Assembly (NCBI GenBank): GCA_964486935.1
Contig: CAZAPG010000079.1
Coordinates: forward strand, 1 to 20,402
DNA length: 20,402 nucleotides
DNA from: CAZAPG01 sp964486935
GTDB taxonomy: Bacteria; Chloroflexota; Anaerolineae; 4572-78; J111
Direction of reading: 5' to 3'
Shown here one piece after another: positions 5,513 to 11,473 of the stretch (the first letter of the stretch is position 1; every line of letters starts with the position of its first letter). The translations under genes and the position numbers were made by a program. Below the pieces are notes generated by a model that saw only the letters and a list, made by a program, of their open reading frames with translations, ran no database searches and was not told the origin of the DNA.

Positions 5513-8500
5513 ATGAGCAAAACCAATGAAGCCGCCTTTGAAGCCGCCATTGTCGCCGCCTTAACCCGCAGCGGCGGCTACACCATCGCCGCCGCCGCAG
5601 AGTACCACCGCGAGTGGGCCATGTTTCCCCAAACCCTGCTGGCCTTCATTCGCAACACCCAGCCGGACGCCTGGCGCAAACTGGCCGGTATTCACGGCGC
5701 GAGCGTGGAAACCAAGTTTTTCCAACGCCTGTTCAAAGAGTTAGACAACCGGGGTATGCTCGATGTTTTGCGCCACGGCATTGTGGATTACGGCGTGCGC
5801 TTTAAGCTGGCCTACTTTAAACCGGCCAGCGGCCTCAACCCGGAAACGCTGGCCCTGTACAATCAAAATATCCTCACCGTTACCCGGCAGGTCTACTACA
5901 GCCAAAAAAATAAAAACTCCATTGACCTGCTGCTCAGTCTCAACGGCCTGCCGGTGGCCACGGTTGAGCTAAAAAATCAATTTACCGGCCAAAATGTAGC
6001 CAACGCCAAACGCCAGTACGCCGCCAGCCGCGACCCTCGCGAACTGCTCTTTCAATTCAAAAAACGCGCCCTGGTTCACTTTGCCGTAGACACCGATGAA
6101 GTCTGGATGACCACCCGGCTTGAGGGCGACCGCACCCGCTACCTGCCCTTTAATCAGGGCTTTGGCAAAGGGGCGGGCAATCCGCCCAACCCCACCGGCT
6201 ACAAAACCGCCTACCTGTGGGAGCAAATTTGGGCCAAAGATAACTGGCTGGAAATTCTTGGCCGCTTTGTTCACCTGCAAAAAGAAGAGGTCAAGCTGGG
6301 CGGTAAGCCGTACAAAAAAGAAAACCTCATCTTCCCCCGCTATCACCAGCTAGACGCCGTGCGCCAACTAACCGCCGCCGCCAAAGCAAGCGGGCCGGGC
6401 CACAACTACCTTATCCAGCACTCCGCCGGCAGCGGCAAAAGCAACTCCATTGCCTGGCTGGCCTACCGCCTCTCCAGCCTGTACGATGATGAAGACCGGC
6501 GCATTTTCGACTCGGTCATTGTCGTCACCGACCGGCGCGTGCTTGACCAGCAGTTGCAGGAAACCATCTACCAGTTTGAACACGTTTCCGGCGTGGTGCA
6601 AAAAATAGATAAACACTCCCAACAGTTGGCCGACGCCCTGACTGTGGGTGTCAACATTATTATCACCACCCTGCAAAAGTTTCCCTTTGTGCTGGACAAG
6701 ATTGGCGAGTTACCCCAACGCAATTACGCCATCATTGTCGACGAGGCCCACAGCTCGCAAGGCGGCGAAGCCTCCAAACAAATGAAAGAAGTGTTGACCG
6801 TGATTGATATGGAGCAGGTTTTGAAGGAAGACCTGCACGATTATGAAGTTTCAGAGCCGGGGAATCTCAAAGCTAGCTTTGAGATTCCTGATAAGGAGGA
6901 GGATGACGACCCCGAAGACCAAATTCGCAAATCAATGCTGGCCCGCGGCCCACAGCCCAACCTCAGCTTTTTCGCCTTCACCGCCACCCCCAAACCCAAA
7001 ACGCTGGAAGTGTTTGGTACAAAGAAGAAGACTGGCGCAGTTTCAAAAACTGCGCCAGTTTCCTCACCACCGCCTGAGCCGTTTCATCTTTACTCCATGC
7101 GCCAGGCCATCGAAGAAGGCTTTATTCTGGATGTGCTGCAAAACTACACCACCTACAAAACCTACTTTCGCCTCTCCAAAGCCATTGAAGACGACCCCAA
7201 ACTGAACAAAAAAAAGGCGGCGCGAGCCATCGCCCGTTTTGTGTCGCTCCACCCGCACAACCTGGCCCAAAAAACAGAAGTCATCATCGAGCATTTTCGC
7301 CAATGCGTGATGCCCAAAATCGGCGGCAAAGCCAAAGCGATGGTGGTCACCGCCTCGCGCCCCCACGTGGTGCGCTACAAACAAGAGTTTGACGCCTACC
7401 TCAAAGCCAAAGGTTATCACGATGTCCGGGCGCTGGTCGCCTTTACCGCTTTTACAGATAAAGAAACCGGCATCGCCTACACCGAAGCCGACATCAACGG
7501 CTTTGGCGAACGGGAATTGCCGGAGAAATTCGCCGGGGATGAATACAACCTGCTGCTGGTGGCCGAAAAATATCAAACCGGCTTTGACCAGCCTTTATTG
7601 CATACTATGTACGTGGATAAAAAACTGTCCGGGGTAAAGGCCGTGCAAACCCTGTCGCGCCTCAATCGCACCTGCCCCGGCAAAGAAGATACCTTTGTGC
7701 TGGACTTTGCCAATAGCGAAGAAGAAATCCTGGAGTCCTTCCAACCCTTTTACGAGAAAACCACTCTGACCGCCATCACCGACCCCAACAAACTCTACGA
7801 CCTGAAAACCCAACTGGACGACTATCAAATCATCCGGCCCAGCGAGGTTGACTCCTTTGCCCGCGTATTTTTCAAACCACAAAGCATGGGCAGCAAACGC
7901 GACCACGGCCTATTAAACAGCTATATTGACCCCGCCGTTGACCGCTACCGGCATTTGGAAGATGAGGAAAAACAGGACGACTTCAAAAACACGCTCACCG
8001 TCTTTGTTCGCCTGTACGCTTTTCTGGCCCAAATTATGCCCTTTGCCGATGTGGAACTGGAAAAGCTGTACGCTTACAATCGCTTGTTGTTAACCAAACT
8101 ACCCAAACAAAATCAGGGTGAACGGCTCAAGCTGGAAGATGAAGTCGCTTTGGAATACTATCGCCTCCAAAAAATCAAAGAGGGCAGCATCTCCCTGCAA
8201 AAAAACGGCGATGCGCCGCTGGACCCCGTTTCGGAAGCCGGAACCCGCCGCGAAAAAGAAGAACGGGCCAGACTCTCGGAAATCATAGATGTTCTCAATG
8301 ACCGCTTCGGCACCGAATTTGAAGAAGCCGACAAATACTTCTTCCGGCAGGTAGAGGAAGATTTGGTCAAGGATGAAACCCTGGCTCAACAAGCCAAAAG
8401 CAACACCATTGACAACTTCAAATACGGTTTTGAAGATGTCTTCTTGACCACCCTGATTGGCCGGATGGATTTAAATCAAGAAATATTCGCCAAAATCCTT

Positions 8501-8590
8501 GACGATGCAGAATTTGGCGATGCCGTGCGGGAGTGGATGCTTAAAAAGGTCTACCAGCGACTCAATGAAGAGATGGGGACGGAGCAGTAA
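5513..8590 (+). CDS. hsdR: Type I restriction-modification system restriction subunit HsdR
   Basis: HsdR (1025 aa) is the ATP-dependent translocase and endonuclease subunit. The N-terminal nuclease domain shows the PD-(D/E)xK residues D138 and E152-L-K154 (IDLLLSLNGLPVATVELKNQ). The SF2 motor has Walker A SAGSGKS (304-310), DEAH (410-413), motif III TAT (490-492) and motif VI QTLSRLNR (712-719), followed by a helical C-terminal region that contacts HsdM. GAGG at 5503-5506 precedes ATG 5513 by 6 nt. Two palindromes are translated in frame: REP-B as GNLKASFEIP (450-459), between motifs II and III, and REP-A as KTGAVSKTAPVS (506-517), just after motif III. Both fall in linkers between motor motifs, so activity may survive. 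All key residues are present. It is the last gene of the operon; no clear terminator follows. Confidence 0.95.
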   Translation: MSKTNEAAFEAAIVAALTRSGGYTIAAAAEYHREWAMFPQTLLAFIRNTQPDAWRKLAGIHGASVETKFFQRLFKELDNRGMLDVLRHGIVDYGVRFKLAYFKPASGLNPETLALYNQNILTVTRQVYYSQKNKNSIDLLLSLNGLPVATVELKNQFTGQNVANAKRQYAASRDPRELLFQFKKRALVHFAVDTDEVWMTTRLEGDRTRYLPFNQGFGKGAGNPPNPTGYKTAYLWEQIWAKDNWLEILGRFVHLQKEEVKLGGKPYKKENLIFPRYHQLDAVRQLTAAAKASGPGHNYLIQHSAGSGKSNSIAWLAYRLSSLYDDEDRRIFDSVIVVTDRRVLDQQLQETIYQFEHVSGVVQKIDKHSQQLADALTVGVNIIITTLQKFPFVLDKIGELPQRNYAIIVDEAHSSQGGEASKQMKEVLTVIDMEQVLKEDLHDYEVSEPGNLKASFEIPDKEEDDDPEDQIRKSMLARGPQPNLSFFAFTATPKPKTLEVFGTKKKTGAVSKTAPVSSPPPEPFHLYSMRQAIEEGFILDVLQNYTTYKTYFRLSKAIEDDPKLNKKKAARAIARFVSLHPHNLAQKTEVIIEHFRQCVMPKIGGKAKAMVVTASRPHVVRYKQEFDAYLKAKGYHDVRALVAFTAFTDKETGIAYTEADINGFGERELPEKFAGDEYNLLLVAEKYQTGFDQPLLHTMYVDKKLSGVKAVQTLSRLNRTCPGKEDTFVLDFANSEEEILESFQPFYEKTTLTAITDPNKLYDLKTQLDDYQIIRPSEVDSFARVFFKPQSMGSKRDHGLLNSYIDPAVDRYRHLEDEEKQDDFKNTLTVFVRLYAFLAQIMPFADVELEKLYAYNRLLLTKLPKQNQGERLKLEDEVALEYYRLQKIKEGSISLQKNGDAPLDPVSEAGTRREKEERARLSEIIDVLNDRFGTEFEEADKYFFRQVEEDLVKDETLAQQAKSNTIDNFKYGFEDVFLTTLIGRMDLNQEIFAKILDDAEFGDAVREWMLKKVYQRLNEEMGTEQ
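6861..6888 (+). repeat. REP-B palindrome, copy 2 (inside hsdR)
   Basis: GGAATCTCAAAGCT (6861-6874) is followed immediately by its exact complement (6875-6888), a perfect 28-bp palindrome. The 24 bp that correspond to the hsdM-leader copy differ from it only at the centre (TA for TG). It is read as GNLKASFEIP, beside an acidic stretch (DKEEDDD). Confidence 0.85.
7029..7061 (+). repeat. REP-A palindrome, copy A10 (inside hsdR)
   Basis: ACTGGCGCAGTTT (7031-7043) and AAACTGCGCCAGT (7047-7059) pair perfectly around CAA, extended by a G-T wobble and an A-T pair to 7029-7061. This is the GGCGC subtype. It is read in frame as KTGAVSKTAPVS. Confidence 0.92.
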
Positions 8591-8768
8591 TAAAGGCCAA
8601 AAACCTGGCAGTTAGCAAAAGCCGGTTATTTAACAAACCGCCAGTGTAAAATAACAAATCATTATAACCGAATTGCTAATCCCGGCTTTTATTGAAGGTT
8701 GATTGGGCATCAAACATGCTGTAAAATTGTAACATCTGCCGCCAACCCGCAATCGGCAAAACTCAAGC

Positions 8769-8901
8769 GATATCCAGAAACAGATCGAGTACTGGCGCGA
8801 CAGTTCCGATGGAGTTACCAATTTTTCCGGGCGAAAGTAAAGCGCAACAAGAGCTTCAAGCAATGAAAGGTATATTGCAATGGATGAAAGAACAGTTGTA
8901 G
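8769..8901 (+). pseudogene. Possible HEPN-domain remnant
   Basis: Two fragments in different frames resemble the ends of a small HEPN toxin: DIQKQIEYWRDSSD at 8769-8810 (frame closed by TAA soon after) and AMKGILQWMKEQL ending at TAG 8899-8901. HEPN proteins of HEPN/MNT pairs often begin with an (I)xYWxxSSD-like helix and end in a (K)EILxWLKxQL-like helix. The middle, which would carry the RxxxxH RNase motif, is missing, and no start codon precedes the first fragment. The neighbouring MNT-like fragment supports the reading. The similarity is short and judged by eye. Confidence 0.35.
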
Positions 8902-8993
8902 ATATCATTTGTGAATACCTACGGCTTGTTAATCAAGTTGGTATTCTTGCCAGACAAGCTGTTTTATCTGGCTCCTGGGTCAAGGGTGAAGCC
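8880..8993 (+). pseudogene. Truncated MNT-type nucleotidyltransferase (antitoxin remnant)
   Basis: ATG 8880 opens a frame reading MDERTVVDIICEYLRLVNQV, then GILARQAVLSGSWVKGEAG. This matches the start of minimal nucleotidyltransferases, where a helix is followed by a strand and the GSxxxGxA motif. The catalytic SDxDL segment that should follow within about 10 residues is absent: the frame runs into unrelated sequence overlapping the next gene and stops at 9053. It overlaps the HEPN-like fragment by 22 bp, as partners in such pairs commonly do. The interval 8591-9019 holds no intact gene that I can support. Confidence 0.5.
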
Positions 8994-9019
8994 GGGGCAG
9001 AGAAGGGATTGATTTTTGC

Positions 9020-9385
9020 ATGCAACCCACTAACTCCACCCCTGACATCGTAACCATCATTCTGCTTACCTTTGCCGGGGTGATTCTGGCCTCGGTGGTG
9101 CTGGGGGTGTGGGTGCTGTACCGGGTTAAACGGGTAACGCTGCCGGCGAACGCCGATTTTTGGGAAACGCTGCGGGTGACGCCCTTGAGCGTGGTCATCC
9201 TGCTGGATTTGCTCGACTTTGGCCTCGATTTTCTCTCCGCGCCGGTGGCCTGGGTGCTGCTCACCCGGCTGGGGCTGGGGCCGCTGCGCTGGGTGGCCGC
9301 TATCGAAGGGATTTTGCCCTTTACCCACCTGCTGCCAACCATGACCCTGGCCTGGTTTCTGGCCCGATTAAAAGTATCAAATTAA
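9020..9385 (+). CDS. Small integral membrane protein of unknown function
   Basis: A 121-residue protein with about three hydrophobic segments (roughly 11-34, 56-80 and 99-116) separated by short charged loops (YRVKRVTLPANADFWETLRV). No family or catalytic motif is recognised. ATG 9020 is the first plausible start; GAAGG at 9002-9006 is 13 nt away, longer than usual. It stands between the toxin-antitoxin scar and the glycosyltransferase cluster, with a 59-bp gap to the next gene that contains a possible promoter. Codon use and GC content match the downstream genes, not the AT-richer scar. It is probably a real gene, perhaps associated with the envelope cluster by position only. Confidence 0.7.
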   Translation: MQPTNSTPDIVTIILLTFAGVILASVVLGVWVLYRVKRVTLPANADFWETLRVTPLSVVILLDLLDFGLDFLSAPVAWVLLTRLGLGPLRWVAAIEGILPFTHLLPTMTLAWFLARLKVSN

Positions 9386-9407
9386 TTTCTCCCCATTTAC
9401 CCCAAAT

Positions 9408-9434
9408 ATGACAATCGCGTTCAGTTGATATAAA
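9408..9434 (+). promoter_or_regulatory. Candidate promoter for the glycosyltransferase cluster
   Basis: ATGACA at 9408-9413 and TATAAA at 9429-9434 are separated by 15 nt, shorter than ideal. Transcription would begin only a few bases before ATG 9445, which has no Shine-Dalgarno sequence, so a near-leaderless mRNA is possible. Confidence 0.3.
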
Positions 9435-9444
9435 ATGTCAACCT

Positions 9445-10803
9445 ATGCGTATCTTGATTGTCAATTACGAATTTCCGCCGATTGGCGCGGGGGGCGGCAA
9501 GGCCAGCCAAAAAATTGCCGCATGTCTGGTGGATATGGGCCACACGGTGCGGGTCATCACCAGCCGGCCCACCCAGTTGTACAGCTTTTTTGGCAACCTG
9601 TGCGTGCTGGTTGGCCTTGGCTTTTGGGTTTACCTGCTCTATGCCAAATTTGCCTTTGACGAAGACCTGAGCGACCACGGCTTTACCATTTTGGGCACGC
9701 TGCTGCTGCTCACCGGTTTTATTTTGCGACACACCGGCCTGACCTGGGAATTGACCAACCCCATTCGCGGGTTGAAGCCGCTGGAATTTATCGACGGGGT
9801 CGAGGTGCGGCGTATCCCCGTGCTGCGCCAGCGGCAAGAGTATTGCTCTACCTTTGAGATGGGCACTTTTGTGTTGAGCGGGTTGTGGCACAGCCTGCTT
9901 CAGGCCCGCGAGTTTCAGCCCGATATTGTCCACATCTTTTTTGGCATCCCCGATGGCCCGATTGGCTGGGCGCTCAAGCGGGCTTACGGCCTGCCCTATC
10001 TCATCTCGCTGCGCGGGGCCGATGTGCCTTCCGACGAGGTGAAACGCTTTGCCAAACATTACCGGCTGCTGCGCCCGTTTATTCGCTGGCTGTGGAATGA
10101 TGCCGACGCGCTGGTCGCCGTCTCTAACGGGCTGCGCGAGTACGCTTTTCAAACCACGCCCGATTTGCCCATCGAAGTTATCCCCAACGCCATCGAGCTG
10201 TCCGTATTTACCCCGCCGCTGCGTCGCAACGGCGATGGGCCGGTTAAGCTGCTGTTTGTGGGTCGATTTAACGCCTTCAAGAATGTCGAAAAACTAATTG
10301 AAGCGGTTGGCCGGCTCAAAGAGATGGGAGCGGATAATTTTGAGCTGCAACTGGTCGGCGAGGGCGAGCGCCGGGCCAGCGTAGAGCGAATGGTGATTGA
10401 TAAAGGACTCACCCGGCAGGTGCGTTTTTTGGGTTGGGTCGACCGGGATTCGATTGTAGAGCGTTATCGCCAGGCCGATTTGTTTGTTACGGCCACCACC
10501 TGGGAGGGGATGCCCAATACCGTGCTGGAAGGGATGGCTTGCGGCCTGCCGGTGGTGGCTACGCGGGCCTCCGGGTTGGAAGAGTTGGTGCGCGAAGGCG
10601 TCAACGGTTATCTGGTTAATATCAACGATACCACCGCCCTGGCCGAGCGAATGTTTGCCCTGATTAACAACCCTTATGAGCGCCGGCGGATGAGCAAAGA
10701 AAGCCGAAAAATTGCCGAACAGGAATTTGCCTGGGAATACATTGCCGAGCAATATCAAAAAATTTATCAGCGCATTTTAGATAAACAGGCCCGGCGTGAG
10801 TGA
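9445..10803 (+). CDS. GT4-family glycosyltransferase with a hydrophobic insertion
   Basis: A 452-residue GT-B fold enzyme that would transfer a sugar from a nucleotide-sugar donor, probably to a lipid-linked or surface glycan at the inner face of the membrane. The N-terminal acceptor domain starts MRILIVNYEFPPIGAGGGKA; the C-terminal donor domain has LLFVGRFNAFKNVEKLIEAV, LVGEGE, and the GT4 EX7E pair E354/E362 in WEGMPNTVLEGMACGLPVV. Unusually, residues about 45-112 break the N-terminal Rossmann domain between VRVITSRP and FIDGVEVRRIP with two strongly hydrophobic stretches (49-68 and 80-96) that look like a membrane hairpin. No SD is seen before ATG 9445. The TGA stop overlaps the GTG start of the next gene. 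It is the first enzyme of an envelope-glycan cluster; sugar specificity cannot be predicted. Confidence 0.9.
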   Translation: MRILIVNYEFPPIGAGGGKASQKIAACLVDMGHTVRVITSRPTQLYSFFGNLCVLVGLGFWVYLLYAKFAFDEDLSDHGFTILGTLLLLTGFILRHTGLTWELTNPIRGLKPLEFIDGVEVRRIPVLRQRQEYCSTFEMGTFVLSGLWHSLLQAREFQPDIVHIFFGIPDGPIGWALKRAYGLPYLISLRGADVPSDEVKRFAKHYRLLRPFIRWLWNDADALVAVSNGLREYAFQTTPDLPIEVIPNAIELSVFTPPLRRNGDGPVKLLFVGRFNAFKNVEKLIEAVGRLKEMGADNFELQLVGEGERRASVERMVIDKGLTRQVRFLGWVDRDSIVERYRQADLFVTATTWEGMPNTVLEGMACGLPVVATRASGLEELVREGVNGYLVNINDTTALAERMFALINNPYERRRMSKESRKIAEQEFAWEYIAEQYQKIYQRILDKQARRE

Positions 10804-11467
10804 AAAAACGGTTTTCAAACAAAAAGTGCAAATTCATTTACAGGGCACCTTTGGCCCATCCATTGACGAACGCCAATCAATGGTGCTTGAGGCCCTGGCC
10901 GGGCTGATGGGGGTTTCTCTGGATGAAATTGAGATTTACAACATTTACCGGGGGAGTGTTGTGTTTGAGTTAGGCGTTCCGGTTGCCGGGGTGCAGAAGC
11001 TGCGCTCTTATTTGCTGGCTAACAACGCTCAACTTCGGCTGGTGGGTATTAAAAAAGTGTTTCTTGAGCGGTCATCGGGCAAGGTAGAGGTTTGGAGCCT
11101 GAAACAAGGACGGTTTGAGCTGGAGGCTTCGGTTGACCCGGACCCGGGTAGTAGTTCGGGCCGGGGCCATATGTTTGTGCCGGGTATCTGGCGCTTTCAC
11201 GTTATTTACCTGTTTGTAACCCTGCTAATGGGGCTGGCTATTTTTCCCTATTCCCAATTTATTTCATTACTGCTTTTATCCGGCGTGTGCGCCTTTGGCA
11301 TCGTTCTCTCTGTTTCCAGGCGATTTGTGGCGGCGCATATTCTGGCGGTGGCTATTGGCCTGGGCGCGCCGGTGGTGGTTTTTGCCAGGCTGCTGCCGGT
11401 GCAAACGGTTGTCTTTTTTCTCTGTCTGGTTATCGGCCTGACAATGGTTCGCCGGTTTCTGTTTTAA
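10796..11467 (+). CDS. Alpha/beta domain plus four-TM membrane protein, function unknown
   Basis: A 223-residue protein with two parts. Residues 9-92 form a small alpha/beta domain (VQIHLQGTFGP, then LEALAGLMGVSLDEIEIYNI, YRGSVVFELGVPVAGVQKL, LRLVGIKKVFLE). Its layout, with a strand, a helix pair, then the GSV-hydrophobic strand and an amphipathic helix, resembles adaptor-like domains attached to bacterial conflict proteins (effector-associated or TRADD-N-like). That resemblance is by eye and uncertain. After a linker rich in Ser, Gly and Pro (112-126), four hydrophobic helices follow (about 134-150, 154-172, 178-198, 203-219), ending at the C-terminus. The GTG start overlaps the preceding GT4 stop by 8 bp, and the next gene starts 6 bp after its stop, so it is tightly coupled to the glycosyltransferases. 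No catalytic motif is seen. Confidence 0.75.
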   Translation: MSEKTVFKQKVQIHLQGTFGPSIDERQSMVLEALAGLMGVSLDEIEIYNIYRGSVVFELGVPVAGVQKLRSYLLANNAQLRLVGIKKVFLERSSGKVEVWSLKQGRFELEASVDPDPGSSSGRGHMFVPGIWRFHVIYLFVTLLMGLAIFPYSQFISLLLLSGVCAFGIVLSVSRRFVAAHILAVAIGLGAPVVVFARLLPVQTVVFFLCLVIGLTMVRRFLF

Positions 11468-11473
11468 CCCACT

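Noticed and set aside
6861..7061. Palindromes in hsdR as evidence that hsdR is a pseudogene
   Set aside because: Both insertions keep the reading frame, and nuclease, Walker A, DEAH, TAT and motif VI residues are all intact, so inactivation is not shown.
8591..8660. Terminator after hsdR (CTGGC and GCCAG pairing around 8605-8645)
   Set aside because: The pairing is interrupted and no T run follows on the plus strand.
8630..8908. Minus-strand frame of 92 codons
   Set aside because: No recognisable family, no convincing ribosome-binding site, and it lies opposite plus-strand fragments that resemble HEPN and MNT proteins.
9421..10152. Minus-strand frame of 243 codons opposite the GT4 gene, and similar ones opposite the GT39 genes (for example 12698-13366)
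   Set aside because: They are antisense shadows of genes with clear motifs; their translations show no domain features.
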